Source: Apirhabdus apintestini (GTDB lineage Bacteria; Pseudomonadota; Gammaproteobacteria; Enterobacterales; Enterobacteriaceae). Taken from it: 64,000 nt of DNA. The position numbers were made by a program, and so were the translations under genes. A model generated the notes under the pieces. That model did no database searches and was not told the DNA's origin. It worked only from the letters and a program-made list of their open reading frames with translations. Below, piece by piece: positions 47,025 to 58,512 of the stretch; the stretch's first letter is position 1, and every line of letters starts with the position of its first letter. The DNA is taken from the NCBI GenBank assembly GCA_033977085.1, contig CP138906.1, forward strand, positions 248,001-312,000, read 5' to 3'.

Positions 47025-47064
47025 AGGAGCCAGCGTTGACTAGCGCTGGCTCCTGCGTTTTTAG
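47025..47064 (+). terminator. intrinsic terminator after yjeI
   Basis: An 11-bp perfect stem AGGAGCCAGCG/CGCTGGCTCCT (47025-47035, 47044-47054) is followed by TGCGTTTTT. It lies between the convergent genes yjeI and lutC and overlaps the end of lutC. Confidence 0.88.
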
Positions 47065-47755
47065 CAGTCGTTAATAATCAGGCAGGCGGCGCTGATAGGG
47101 CCGTGAACGCCGACGACTTTTATCAGTTCGATATCCGCCGTAGAGCTGGGGCCGCTAATCAAATTAATGCACGAAGGCATCCTTTCCCCTGTGATGCTCT
47201 CTGGTGCAGCGCCTGGGCTAGCTGGGCGACGCGCGGTATAATCGTGCTCTTGCGCAGTACGAAGAGCGAAGATTCGGGTAACAGACTTACAGAACGCCCG
47301 CGCTCGGCGCTGGAAAACAACACTACGCCGCCGGACTCTACCAACCCATACTCTGCGTAAACAACACCGACTTTTGCCCGCTCGGCGCGCGCAATATTTT
47401 CAGCGCCTGCGCTGGGATCCCAAACATCGGCCTGGAAAACATCGCGAAGCTTTGTAGTGATCCCCAGTTCTTCAAGACGCTTGTCACCGCTAACGATCGC
47501 CGGCGATCCGCCGTATTGCTCACACAGCCGCTGTGCTGCAGATCCCGCATCGGCTTCTTCAACCAGCTCGCAGTGAGTCAACATTACTTCTGAAGCCACC
47601 TTGATAAACGCTTCACAGCGCTGCTGCGCAGTCAGCTCGCTTAGCCGTGTGCGCGCATAATCATTGACCGGCACGTCGGGAGGAAGCGGCTGCTTACGCG
47701 CTTCGCGGCCTAACTGACGGGCGATATTGGCTAAAAATGCATCTCTATTTTCCAT
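47061..47755 (-). CDS. lutC: L-lactate utilisation protein LutC (YkgG) (one frameshift)
   Basis: This is a DUF162/LUD-domain protein of about 231 residues, a partner in the LutABC L-lactate oxidising complex. The LUD domain shows VGVVYAEYGLVESGGVVLFSS and LLPESSLFVLRKSTIIPRV. The last 40 residues (LPSCINLISGPSSTADIELI type) appear in another frame after a break near 47190, and the gene then ends at TAA 47061-47063. The start overlaps the lutB stop (TAATG). It is the last gene of the lldP-lutABC group. Confidence 0.85.
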
Positions 47756-49174
47756 TATTTCTCCCCCGGTCCTGATGCTTTTTAAACCAGGAACGGAAAC
47801 TCTCGCCATCGGCTTCTGGTAAGTCGCGGGCCTCGGTCCACTCGCCGAGTGCGCCAATATTAATAGGCGCTTTGCCGCCTTTAATAAACCAGCTTGCCGC
47901 TTTGGCGCCGGCGACCATGCCCACTTTCCATAACCCGGGGTGGCTATTGGCCCAGGTGAATATACGGGTGGCTGTTTGTTCTTTTTGGGCGTCATGCCTT
48001 CTTCCACCATGACCTGGCGGTGACGCAGTATCAGTTTTGAGAGAGGGATCTTGACCGGGCATACGCTATCGCACGCGGTGCATAGCGAACAGGCATACGG
48101 TAAATCTTTAAAATCCTGATAGCCGCCGAGCAGCGGCGAGAGCACCGCGCCTACCGGGCCTGGATAAATTGAACCGTATCCGTGGCCGCCAATGTGGCGA
48201 TACGCCGGGCAAGTATTCATGCAGGCACCGCAGCGGATGCAGCGCAGAATATCGCGGAATTCTGAACCGAGCGCCTTCGAGCGCCCGTTATCCACCACCA
48301 CCAGATGGAACTCTTCCGGGCCGTCCACATCTCCGCTTTCGCGCGGGCCGGTAAGCCAGGTGTTATACCCGGTGAGCCGTGCGCCGACGGCGCTGCGGGC
48401 CAGCATAGTGATTAATACATCCACTTCTTCGAAGGTGGGAGCAATTCGTTCCATTCCCATTACCGCGATATGCGTTTTAGGCAGCGTCGTGCTCATGCGC
48501 GCGTTGCCTTCATTGGTGACCAGGCAGACCGAGCCGGTTTCCGCGACGGCGAAATTACACCCGGTGACGCCGACTTCGGCGCTGAGAAAGTCTTTACGGA
48601 TCTTGCGGCGAATAAACAGCGTCATTTCTTCGGGCGTATCCGCCCCGTCGTAGCCGAGTTTTTCATGCAGAACGCGCCGGATTTGACGGCGATCTTTGTG
48701 GATAGCCGGCACCACTACGTGCGATGGAGGATCTTCATCTAACTGCAGAATATACTCACCGAGATCGCTTTCAATTACCTCGACGCCGGCGTTTTGCAGG
48801 GCGGCGTTCATCCCGATTTCTTCCGTGACCATCGATTTCGCCTTCACGACCTTGCGCGCTTTCTTTTCTTTAACCACGCTCAGAATGTAGTTGGTCGCAT
48901 CTTCTTTAGTGCTGGCGAAATAGACCTTACCGCCATTTTCCGTAACCTTTTCGGAAAGCTGATAAAGCAGGGCGTCTAAATTATCCAAAACGTAATCGCG
49001 GATCTGCTCGGCGCGATCGCGCCAGGCTTCCCAGTTACCCAGTTCATCGACCATTTTCTGACGGTTCGCGCCAATGCGTTCCTGAGCATTCGCCACCGCA
49101 TGCCGCATAATAGGATTATTAATCTGTTCGCGAATGCGCTCTTTAAATTGAAGCTCGCTGGTTTTCAGATACAT
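47755..49174 (-). CDS. lutB: L-lactate utilisation iron-sulfur protein LutB (YkgF) (frameshifts near the end)
   Basis: This is an iron-sulfur protein of about 473 residues. An N-terminal LUD domain (VGVTGCNFAVAETGSVCLVTNEGN) is followed by two 4Fe-4S clusters in CIRCGACMNTCP and CSLCTACDSVCP. Frameshifts near 47990 (AAAAGAACAAAC) and in a G-run near 47763 merge its 3' end out of frame with lutC; corrected, it ends at TAA 47755-47757. The start ATG 49174 is eight bases after the lutA stop. LutABC oxidises L-lactate to pyruvate without FMN-type LldD. Confidence 0.88.
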
Positions 49175-49913
49175 GTTTCCCCTTAACGGCTCATCAGAAC
49201 TTCGGCGATATGCATAACTTTGACCGGTATACCTTCACGGTGCATACGGCCGCCTATATTGATCAGGCAGCTTACATCGGCGCCTATCAGGTAATCAGGT
49301 TTGGCCTCCATCATATGGCTGACCTTTTCTTTTACCATCTCCCCTGATATTTCCGCCATTTTGACGGAAAATGTACCTCCAAAGCCGCAGCAGGTTTCCT
49401 GCGCATGGAAGGGCAGCAGTTCCAGCCCCTCAACGTGATTGAGCAGCATAATTGGCTCTTCCGTCACGCCCAGTTTGCGAAACAGACTACAGGAGGGATG
49501 GTAAACCGCTTTACCCGGTAAACGCGCGCCAACGTCAGTCATGCCCAAATGCCTCACGATAAACGTCGTCAAATCGAACATCCGCTCTGCGATGCGGTTA
49601 GCGCGTTCCGCCCACTCTGGCTCTTCGCTTAGCCAATTCGCGTAACTTTTTATTGCGTAAGTACACGAGCCGGCGGGAGATATTATCGGAAAGTCATTTT
49701 CCTCCAGCACGGTAATCAACTTTTTCATGCCGGGGATCGCATCCTGTACATACCCGCCGTTGATAGCGGGCTGACCGCAGCAGCCCTGTTTTTCCGGGAA
49801 ATGCACCCGGCAGCCGAGCCGTTCCAGGAGCAGCACAGTATCGCGTGTCAACAACGGGTAAAAAGTGATCCACTTACCGTCACCACCAACGGTCTAATAT
49901 TGATCCACCTTGC

Positions 49914-50692
49914 TTACTCAGGATTAGCTTCCGCTATAACCCCGGCCTTTCGTTTCTGCTTCAGTCGATAGCTCTCTCCTTTTATCTGGACTACGTGTGA
50001 GTGATGTAAGATCCGGTCCAGCATTGCCGATGTCAGGGCTGCATCACCCGCGAACGTCTGGTCCCACTGCCCGAACGGCAGGTTAGAGGTCAGGATCATC
50101 GCGCTCTTTTCGTAACGTTTGGCAATGACCTGGAAGAACAGCTTTGCCTCTTCCTGGCTGAACGGCAGATAGCCTATTTCGTCGATGATGAGCAGTTTGG
50201 GGGCCATGACACCGCGATTGAGTGTCGTTTTGTAACGCCCCTGACGCTGGGAAGTCGACAACTGTAACAGCAGGTCCGCTGCTGTTGTGAAGCGAACCTT
50301 GATGCCCGCCCGTACTGCCTCGTAGCCCATGGCTATCGCCAGATGTGTTTTCCCCACGCCCGAGGGGCCCAGCAACACGATGTTTTCGTTACGTTCGATG
50401 AAGCTCAGGGAACGCAGCGACTGGATTTGCTTCTGAGGTGCGCCGGTGGCGAAGGTGAAGTCGTATTCCTCGAACGTCTTCACCGCCGGGAAGGCTGCCA
50501 TCCGCGTGTACATCGCCTGTTTACGCTGATGCCGGGCCAGTTTCTCCTCATGTAGCAGGTGCTCCAGGAAGTCCATATAGCTCCATTCCTGATCCACTGC
50601 CTGTTGCGACAGTGCCGGCGCCGCGCCGATAAGGCTGTCCAGCTGGGCTCGTTCAGCAAGCACCATCAGCCGTTGATGTTGTAGTTCGACCA

Positions 50693-50696
<4 letters not shown>
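49914..50696 (-). CDS. istB: IS21 ATPase IstB, copy 4, open throughout
   Basis: This 260-residue helper ATPase is the only copy with a continuous frame. Near residue 15 it reads LAERAQLDSLI (GAACGAGCCCAGCTGG), whereas the IS100-like reading would be LAEQLQLDSLI (GAACAGCTCCAGCTGG). An extra G and a missing T at the same AGCT thus cancel each other. AAA+ motifs are GPSGVGKTH and LLIIDEIGYLPF. Confidence 0.93.
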
Positions 50697-51714
<1,018 letters not shown>

Positions 51715-51901
51715 AAGCTCCCCTGTATTCAGAGGAGCAGATTAACCCTGGATCAGTTTTCAACCGCTGGGGTGGATCAGTTTTGCACCGTTGGTAACAT
51801 CGCGCGCCATACGCGATTTCAGAGCGTCACCAATACAGGTGACAAAGAAATTAACATCCACGATATTTCTCCAGTAAAATCAGTGCAATATTCTTATAGT
51901 T

Positions 51902-53454
51902 TTAGGCGATTATCAGATACCAAATGAGGCCGACTTTCAGACCCAGAATCACGATATAAGCACAGCAGTATTTCATGGTGCCCGACATGATTTTGTCGCT
52001 CAGCCCCTCCATCCGCGCGGCAGATACCGCAATAGCAATACTTTGCGGTGAGATCATTTTCCGCCGGTGGCACCGGTGGTATTGGCCGCTGCCAGCCAGT
52101 TAGGATCAACGTGCAGTTTTTCAGCCGCCATTGCCTGCAGCTTACCGAATAAGACATTTGAATTGGTGTCGCTGCCGGTAACAAACGTTCCCAGCGCGCC
52201 AATCACCGGGGCGATGAACAGATAGCCGCCGCCGGTGAGATTAACCATTGTCTGCGCCATCGCAGCGATAAGCCCGCTGATATCCATAACGGTCGCCATC
52301 GCGACAATAACCACGATGGCGACGATAGATTTTTGCAGTTGCTTCAGCGTGGCGAAAAATACCAGGAACATGCTACCCGGCGAAGCGCCCTGAATCGCAC
52401 CACCCAGCAGCGTTGCGATGATAATGAGCACGCCAGGCGTGGCTATCCAGTCGATTTTTAATAACAGATTGCCGCCGTCTGCCAGCGGAAACGCAAAGGC
52501 GCTGGAGAAGTGCGATAAATAGCTCTTCACCGCGGGGAAGAGCGGCGAACACAGAATGATGAACAGGAAAATCAGCGCGTAAATAGCGCAGGCGCGGGCG
52601 ATTTGCCCTGCGCTGTAACGATGCGTGAAGGTATCGGCCTGAACGGCGATGCGCCAGCGTTCCTCCGTCGGTGCTTTACGGCGCTTCGCCAGTAACGCGA
52701 CCAGTACCAGGCTTACCAGGCTTCCGGCAAATGCGGGAAGCTCGGCGCCAAGATGGGCGGCCACAATGTATTGCGGAATCAGCGTGGCTATACCGCAAAG
52801 CAGCGTCAGGCCAAATACGCCGCGTATTGCTTTCAGGCTGCCGCCTACAATAGTGACAATGACAAATGGCAGTAGGATATTAAATAACGCGAGCTGAAGA
52901 ATAATCGTGGCGCTCAGCGTCGTCACCGGCAGGTTAAGCTGCTCTGCCAGAATCGAGACCGGGATCCCGACTGCGCCGAAGGCAGTTGGCACCGTGTTCG
53001 CCACCAGCGAGGCAATCGCCGCTTTTAGCGGATCGAACCCTAGCGCGATAAGAATACCGATAGGGATGGCCACGGCGGTACCGTAGCCAGCGGCTGCTTC
53101 CAGAAAACCACCGAAGCACCAGGAAATTAGCAGTACCTGAATGCGTTTATCGTCGCTAATACCGGCCAAAATATCGCGCAGCACGTTCATGCTGCCGGTC
53201 TTCAGCATCAGGTTGTAGCTGTAAATCGCCCCAAGGATGACGATAACAATCGGCCACAGACCTTTGCCGACACCATATCCAAGTGCAGATCCCAGTGTTA
53301 ACAGTGGAGTATGCTGCATAAAGACGGCCACCAGCAGCGTCAGAATCAGCGTGATAATAACGGCATAATGAATAGGGGTTTTGAGTTTTAAAATCAGGAC
53401 AATCATTACAAACAGTGGGAAAACACCCATTAAAAATGTCAGGTACTCCTGCAT
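51902..53454 (-). CDS. lldP: L-lactate permease, LldP family (one frameshift)
   Basis: This is a proton-coupled lactate carrier of about 517 residues with some 12 helices. Family segments include WCFGGFLEAAAGYGTAVAIP and IGALGTFVTGSDTNSNVLFG. A one-base loss in an A-run near 52056 (GGCGGAAAATGATC) truncates the reading at GATGGK; corrected, the usual end (MISPQSIAIAVSAARMEGL) runs to TAA 51902-51904. The start ATG 53454 follows GGGGAG. It precedes lutA by 44 bases, so lldP-lutABC is one operon for L-lactate uptake and oxidation. Confidence 0.9.
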
Positions 53455-53662
53455 ACAACTCCCCGGCTAAATAGCGCTTATTAAAATATGTCATACAAAA
53501 GCGAATTTTTACACGGTTGTTTATTTTTTTCAGGTAACTGAATCGTTTCTATGAAAAATAATTGCATAAAAGCAAATAATGTAACGTGAGGTGTTAAGTT
53601 GCAGAGAAGCTTAACTTTCTGAAGGGTAAGGTATTTAAAGGCCAGCCCGACGGCTGGCTCTT

Positions 53663-54684
53663 TTAGATGAGATATAAATCGAGCGGCGTTTTACTGGGTT
53701 TTCCGCCGGTTTCTCGCGCCAGTGTAGGCACTAGATAACCGGAAACCAGCGGGAGTAATTCGCTAACCAGGCGGCGAGCCTCATCGTCACTAACCAGAAA
53801 ATGGCCCGCACCCTGCACTTTATCCAGCACGTGTAAATAATAGGGCAGTACACCTGCCTCAAACAGCGCGTTACTTAACGCAGCCAGCGTTTGTGCGCTA
53901 TCGTTCACGCCGCGCAGTAATACACTCTGGTTAAGTAACGTTACGCCAGCCTGTTTCAGGTGCGCCATCGCCTCACGAAACGCATTATCGATTTCGTTGG
54001 CATGATTACAATGGGTGACCAGCAAGACTTGCAGCCGGGATGCGCTAAGCCGCTGTACCAGCGCTGAGGTGATCCGGGCTGGAATAACCACCGGCAGCCT
54101 GCTGTGGATCCGCAGTCGTTTTAGATGGGGGATAGTCTCCAGTTTTTCGATAAGCCACGACAGCTCACTATCTTTTGCCATCAGCGGATCTCCGCCGGAA
54201 AAGATTATTTCGTCCAGCTCGGGATGGGCGGTGATATACTCCAGCGCTGCCTGCCAGTTGCGCCTGTTGCCCTGATTGTCCGCATAGGGAAAATGGCGAC
54301 GGAAGCAATAGCGACAATTAACCGCACAGCCTCCTTTTACCAGCAGCAGCGCGCGATTGCGGTATTTATGCAGTAATCCGGGGACAACGCTCTGCTGCTC
54401 TTCCAGCGGATCGACGCTGAAACCCGGCGTTTGAATAAACTCCTGCTGTGAAGTAAGTACCTGACGCAGCAGTGGATCGTCAGGATTACCCGGCTCCATG
54501 CGCGCAGCAAAGGCGCGCGGAACGCGCAGCGGAAATAGGCGCCGGGCGTCATATCCGGCTAATAGCCGCGTATCCGGGTCTATATTGAGTAGATGCAGCA
54601 GTTCAGCGGGATCGGTGATGACATCGGCAAGTTGCGATAACCAATCTTCTCTGGAGGGGCGTTTAGGGTTACAATGTGTGCCAT
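53663..54684 (-). CDS. epmB: EF-P beta-lysylation protein EpmB (lysine 2,3-aminomutase) (one frameshift)
   Basis: This radical-SAM enzyme of about 340 residues makes (R)-beta-lysine for EF-P modification. The radical-SAM cluster motif is CAVNCRYCFRRHFPY, followed by FSGGDPLMAKD; the PLP-lysine region is near the C-terminus. The start is ATG 54684 (MAHIVTLN). One base is missing near 54662 (AACGCCCCTCCAG, where AACGCxCCCTCC fits PSREDWL). It is divergent from efp with 41 bases between them, as in E. coli, and works with EpmA (60608). Confidence 0.9.
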
Positions 54685-54725
54685 TTTTTGGCTAAGCTAC
54701 CAGTTAACTATTTTTAGAGGGCCTT

Positions 54726-55293
54726 ATGGCAACGTATTCTAGCAACGATTTTCGTTCCGGTCTTAAAATCATGTTGGACGGCGAACCTTACGCGGTGGAG
54801 TCCAGCGAATTCGTTAAACCAGGTAAAGGCCAGGCGTTTGCGCGCGTAAAACTGCGCCGTCTGCTGACCGGCTCTCGTCTTGAAAAAACCTTTAAATCCA
54901 CCGATACCGCAGAGGGTGCGGACGTCATGGATGTTAACCTGACGTATCTGTATAACGACGGTGAATTCTGGCATTTCATGAATAATGAAACCTTCGAACA
55001 GCTTGCCGCCGATGAGAAAGCCGTGGGTGAAAACGCGAAATGGCTGCTCGACCAGGCTGAATGCGTTGTGACGCTGTGGAACGGCAATCCAATTTCAGTA
55101 ACTCCGCCGAACTTTGTAGAGACTGGAAGTGGTTGATACCGATCCGGGTCTGAAAGGTGATACCGCAGGTACCGGCGGTAAACCCGCTACTCTCAGTTCT
55201 GGTGCCGTGGTTAAAGTACCGCTGTTTGTACAGATTGGTGAAGTCATTAAAGTTGATACCCGCTCTGGCGAATACGTCTCCCGCGTGAAATAA
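54726..55293 (+). CDS. efp: translation elongation factor P (one-base insertion in this sequence)
   Basis: EF-P (188 residues) rescues ribosomes stalled at polyproline. The modified lysine is Lys34 in KPGKGQAF. The frame breaks at 55119-55125: GTAGAGACTGG, where GTAGAGCTGG continues NFVELEVVDTDPG. It is an A inserted in an AGCT. The rest, including GKPATLSSGAVVKVPLF, is standard and ends at TAA 55291-55293. Loss of EF-P would cost fitness and its modification genes are kept nearby, so a sequence error is likely. Confidence 0.95.
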
Positions 55294-55387
55294 GCCCTCC
55301 ACGCATTTGCGGCGTGGCGCGTCCACGCCGTAGACTCATATATACTCCCGCCCGGCTTCTTTACCCCTTAACTCAATTCTACTTTTT

Positions 55388-55605
55388 ATGATCTACAAAG
55401 CCAGGCTGTTTTGCTCCTGCGGTGATATCGGGCGGTGCCCGGAAACCTTATTAACGATAAGAATATTTCGCGCGCCTGCGCACCCTGTAAAGGCAAACGG
55501 CGTTTAACGGTACAGACTGGGAGCGGACGTTTAGCCCTGGAAGGACGCAGTTGGCGTACTTTCCTCCCACATTTGATAAACCTGGCTATGCTTTTAGTGG
55601 GTTAA
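55388..55605 (+). CDS. possible small cysteine-rich protein (frameshifted), unassigned
   Basis: In the 430-base gap between efp and ecnB an ATG at 55388 opens a frame with FCSCGDIGRCPE. One base changed near 55448 would join it to a second frame with SRACAPCKGKRRLTVQ that ends LINLAMLLVG at TAA 55603-55605. The CxC...C and CxxC arrangement could form a zinc ribbon and the tail is hydrophobic. No family is recognised and no ribosome site is obvious. The entericidin A gene, found here in E. coli, is not seen. Confidence 0.3.
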
Positions 55606-55723
55606 CCCCACCATTATTGATAACTCAACCTTCGCTCATTCACGCGGCGATCGATATGTGGCCCAGTGTGGGCTGAAAAAGCGACTGTCGACAGAAAATG
55701 ACGGAGATAAAAAGGAAATCACT

Positions 55724-55870
55724 ATGATTAAGAAAACCGTAGCAGCCCTGTTTTCCGTTTTGCTTTTATCTTCTTTATTGAGCGCATGCAATACCACGCG
55801 CGGCGTGGGTGAAGACATCCAGGCCGGCGGCTCGGCTATTTCTGGCGCTGCCAATCACGATCAGCAATAA
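55724..55870 (+). CDS. ecnB: entericidin B lipoprotein
   Basis: This is a 48-residue lipoprotein. The signal peptide MIKKTVAALFSVLLLSSLL ends at the lipobox LLSAC, and the mature peptide NTTRGVGEDIQAGGSAISG is typical. In E. coli EcnB is a stationary-phase bacteriolytic toxin balanced by EcnA; ecnA is absent here. The ribosome site AAGGAA precedes ATG 55724. Confidence 0.92.
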   Translation: MIKKTVAALFSVLLLSSLLSACNTTRGVGEDIQAGGSAISGAANHDQQ

Positions 55871-55987
55871 CTGTTTAAGTGAGTAGCGGCGCCTGGCCGT
55901 GCCGCTACTCTCCCGTTTTAAGGTAGTGTGAATAAAAAGGTTGCAAATCATTATCATTGCTGCAGACTTAGCGCTTATCTTTAAGCC

Positions 55988-56040
55988 TTGTAGGACGACC
56001 TACAAGCGCGTCTAATTTCGGGGACGACCCCAGTCGTATA
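55988..56040 (+). promoter_or_regulatory. guanidine-II riboswitch (mini-ykkC)
   Basis: Two short hairpins carry the same ACGA loop: TTGTAGG-ACGA-CCTACAA (55988-56005) and GGGG-ACGA-CCCC (56020-56031). This pair is the defining structure of the guanidine-II (mini-ykkC) riboswitch, which turns on guanidinium exporters. The start GTG of sugE/gdx lies 20 bases after the second hairpin, so the switch may act on ribosome access. Confidence 0.88.
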
Positions 56041-56051
56041 GGGAAACTCCT

Positions 56052-56369
56052 GTGTCCTGGATTGTATTAGTTATTGCGGGCCTTCTTGAAGTTGTCTGGG
56101 CCGTTGGTCTGAAATATACCCATGGTTTTAGCCGCCTTACGCCGAGTCTTATTACCGTATCGGCGATGGTCGCCAGCATGGGGCTGCTGGCATGGGCGAT
56201 GAAAACGCTGCCAGTAGGGACTGCGTATGCGGTATGGACCGGTATCGGCGCGGTTGGCGCGGCGATTACCGGCATTGTATTGCTTGGCGAATCGGCTAAC
56301 CCGATGCGTATCTTCTGCCTGTGCCTAATTGCGGCTGGTATTATTGGCCTGAAGTTTAGCGCCCATTAA
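56052..56369 (+). CDS. sugE: guanidinium exporter Gdx (SugE)
   Basis: This 105-residue protein of the small multidrug resistance family has four helices and the membrane glutamate in LLEVVWAVGLKYTHGF (Glu13). The segment TAYAVWTGIGAVG is a family hallmark. The start is GTG 56052. SugE/Gdx exchanges guanidinium for protons, which agrees with the guanidine-II riboswitch just upstream. It is convergent with blc; the two reading frames overlap by 14 bases at their ends. Confidence 0.94.
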   Translation: MSWIVLVIAGLLEVVWAVGLKYTHGFSRLTPSLITVSAMVASMGLLAWAMKTLPVGTAYAVWTGIGAVGAAITGIVLLGESANPMRIFCLCLIAAGIIGLKFSAH

Positions 56370-56910
56370 GTCGGCGCAGATTATCCGCCTGGTCGACCCA
56401 AATGAGCCGCTGCACCGGAAACCCTGCGGCGGCGGCTTGTTTTAACCACGCCTGCTTAACCGACTCCGGCAGCGTCGGCTGGCGCGACAGCAGCCACAGA
56501 TAATCGCGATTAGGCCCGCAAACCAGCGCGTGTCGATACTCCTCATCCAGCGCAATAATGTTATACCCGCCGTAAAATGGGCCAAAGAAAGAGACTTTCA
56601 GTGCGGCCTGCTGCGGGCTGCCGGTAAATCGCGCCACGCCATTACTGGCTTTCCAGCGTCCCGATGCTTTATCCTGGCCCCGGTTGGTAACGCTTATCGC
56701 GCCATCCTTACGCATACCATATTCAGCGGTGACATTTATCAGGCCGCGCTCAAACCGATTATCCAGCCGCGCAATTTCATACCATACCCCGGTATAGCGG
56801 GCCGCATTGAAATTATTCACGACTTTCACGCCCTCGGGCGGGCGAGGAGTATTGCAGGCAACCAGCAGGCACGCGGTTGCGGTAATCAATGTTAGAGGCC
56901 ACAGGCGCAT
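56356..56910 (-). CDS. blc: outer-membrane lipocalin Blc
   Basis: This is a 184-residue lipoprotein. The signal peptide ends in the lipobox LLVAC. The lipocalin core shows YTGVWYEIARLDNRFERG (GxW motif), VSFFGPFYGGYNIIALD and HALVCGPNRDYLWLLSR. ATG 56910 gives the usual length; the apparent longer reading into frdD is caused by the frameshift in frdD. Blc binds lysophospholipids and helps under envelope stress. Confidence 0.93.
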   Translation of the reverse strand: MRLWPLTLITATACLLVACNTPRPPEGVKVVNNFNAARYTGVWYEIARLDNRFERGLINVTAEYGMRKDGAISVTNRGQDKASGRWKASNGVARFTGSPQQAALKVSFFGPFYGGYNIIALDEEYRHALVCGPNRDYLWLLSRQPTLPESVKQAWLKQAAAAGFPVQRLIWVDQADNLRRLNGR

Positions 56911-57002
56911 GAACGCTCCTGATAAAAGAGAAGGTGATAAAGAGTGTAGCGTAACGGCAGAGAACGGAGGCGTGCGGGCCCGCACGGGCCCGCGAAAAAC
57001 GG

Positions 57003-57360
57003 CTAGAGGGTAATTACGCCGATAAGCGTGATAATAGTGAGAATGGCGGCCAGGCCGTAAAAACCATTTGCCAGAAGGCACGTGAATTTTAAGATCGTGC
57101 ATCCCGTGATGCAGCCTGTGCAGATTGCACCACAGAGGCAGAACAATCATTACGAACAAAAATAGCCGCCCGATGAAGCTCTGGCAGAACGTCAGGATGC
57201 GCTCATAGCTTAGCGCGTCGCCGGGATATAGCCCCAGCGGCAGCATTAGCCCCACCAGCAAGACAACCACAGGTGCGACAATGGCGCTCCACATACCGCC
57301 TGCGCCAAAAAGCCCCCAGAAAATAGGCTCATCAGAACGCACGGGATTTGGATTTATCAT
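57003..57360 (-). CDS. frdD: fumarate reductase membrane anchor FrdD (one frameshift)
   Basis: This is a membrane anchor of about 119 residues with three helices: SDEPIFWGLFGAGGMWSAI, VVLLVGLMLPLGL and LFLFVMIVLPLWCNLHRLHH. A T-run near 57063 (TGGTTTTTACGG) is one T short; corrected, the third helix FYGLAAILTIITLIGVI reaches TAG 57003-57005. With FrdC it binds menaquinol and anchors FrdAB. Loss of one base in a homopolymer is the likely cause. Confidence 0.92.
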
Positions 57361-57374
57361 AGACTCACTCCTTA

Positions 57375-57767
57375 TCAAAAGAGGGCGATGCAAAAGATAG
57401 CAATCGTGACCAAAGCGGTGACGATCCACAGGCCTTTAATCACAGGCTCCGGCCCCATTTTTTTGTCTTTTACAATAATATTTGCCGCTTTTGGCGCAAG
57501 TTCGAACCAGGTCTTGGTATGCAATATCGCTGCCGCCAGCGCAATAATATTTAAAATAATCACGATGGGATTTTGTAAAAAACCGACAAAGTTTGCCCAA
57601 GACTCTGGGCCATGCTTCAGTGAAAATAGCCCGCATAGTAGCAACAGGCTGAACCAGACGCCGGGGACGGCGGTGCCTTCACGCAGCATATAAAAGCGAT
57701 AAAAGCCGAGTTTTTGCCACCAGTTTGACGGCATTGGGCGGACATACGGTTTACGTTTTGTCGTCAT
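57375..57767 (-). CDS. frdC: fumarate reductase membrane anchor FrdC
   Basis: This is a 130-residue membrane subunit with three helices. It starts MTTKRKPYVRPMPSNWWQKL and contains FYRFYMLREGTAVP, including the quinone-site residues near Glu29. Frame and length match E. coli FrdC. It lies 10 bases downstream of frdB. Confidence 0.95.
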   Translation of the reverse strand: MTTKRKPYVRPMPSNWWQKLGFYRFYMLREGTAVPGVWFSLLLLCGLFSLKHGPESWANFVGFLQNPIVIILNIIALAAAILHTKTWFELAPKAANIIVKDKKMGPEPVIKGLWIVTALVTIAIFCIALF

Positions 57768-57777
57768 GCTGCACTCC

Positions 57778-58512
57778 TTAGCGTGGTTTTAGCGTGGCGA
57801 TAAGAAAGTCCTTCGCACTTTCAACTTTGCCCTGCTGGATTGCCGCCGCCGGGTCGACGTGTTTAGGGCAAACCTGTGAGCAAAAGCCGACAAAAGTACA
57901 GCTCCAGACGCCATTCTGCGCGTTAAGCTGCGGCATGCGCTCCCGTTTACCGCGATCCCGGTTATCGAGGTTATAGCGATGCGCCAGCGTAATCGCTGCC
58001 GGGCCAATAAACTCGGGGTTTAGCCCAAACTGCGGGCAGGCGGCATAGCACAGGCCGCAGTTGATACAGCCGGAAAATTGATGATACTTCGCCATTTGCG
58101 CGGGCGTTTGCACATTGGGGCCCTGTTCGGGCGTGCGTGGGTTACCGATAATATACGGTTTGATAGCTTCCAGGCTCTCAATAAAGTGCGTCATATCGAC
58201 AACCAGGTCGCGCTCAATGGGGAAGTTTGCCAGCGCTTCGACTTTCATCCCGTTGGTATACTCGCGCAGGAAGGTTTTACACGCCAGTTTGGGGACGCCG
58301 TTCACCATCATGCCACAGGAGCCGCAAATCGCCATCCGGCAAGACCAGCGATAGCTTAAATCCGGGGCCAATTCATCTTTGATATAACCGAGAGCATCCA
58401 GCAGCGAGGTTTGCTCATCGTAAGGAACCGGATAAAATACGCTGCGCGGCGCGCTGTCCGTTTCCGGGTTGTAGCGTACGATCTCGACGTTGAGGGTAAG
58501 CATCTCAGCCAT
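57778..58512 (-). CDS. frdB: fumarate reductase iron-sulfur subunit FrdB
   Basis: This 244-residue subunit has the 2Fe-2S motif SCRMAICGSCGMMVNG and two further cluster motifs, CINCGLCYAACPQF and CSQVCPKHVDP. It carries electrons from menaquinol to FrdA. ATG 58512 is chosen because it gives the usual length; it overlaps frdA by eight bases. The frame is intact. Confidence 0.96.
   Translation of the reverse strand: MAEMLTLNVEIVRYNPETDSAPRSVFYPVPYDEQTSLLDALGYIKDELAPDLSYRWSCRMAICGSCGMMVNGVPKLACKTFLREYTNGMKVEALANFPIERDLVVDMTHFIESLEAIKPYIIGNPRTPEQGPNVQTPAQMAKYHQFSGCINCGLCYAACPQFGLNPEFIGPAAITLAHRYNLDNRDRGKRERMPQLNAQNGVWSCTFVGFCSQVCPKHVDPAAAIQQGKVESAKDFLIATLKPR

Noticed and set aside
47159..49174. 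Single 671-codon lutB-lutC fusion protein
   Set aside because: Caused by frameshifts near 47990 and 47763; the normal overlap TAATG between two genes reappears after correction.
56356..57429. Single 357-codon gene fusing blc and frdD
   Set aside because: The fusion comes only from a missing T in frdD; Blc has its own signal peptide and start at 56910.
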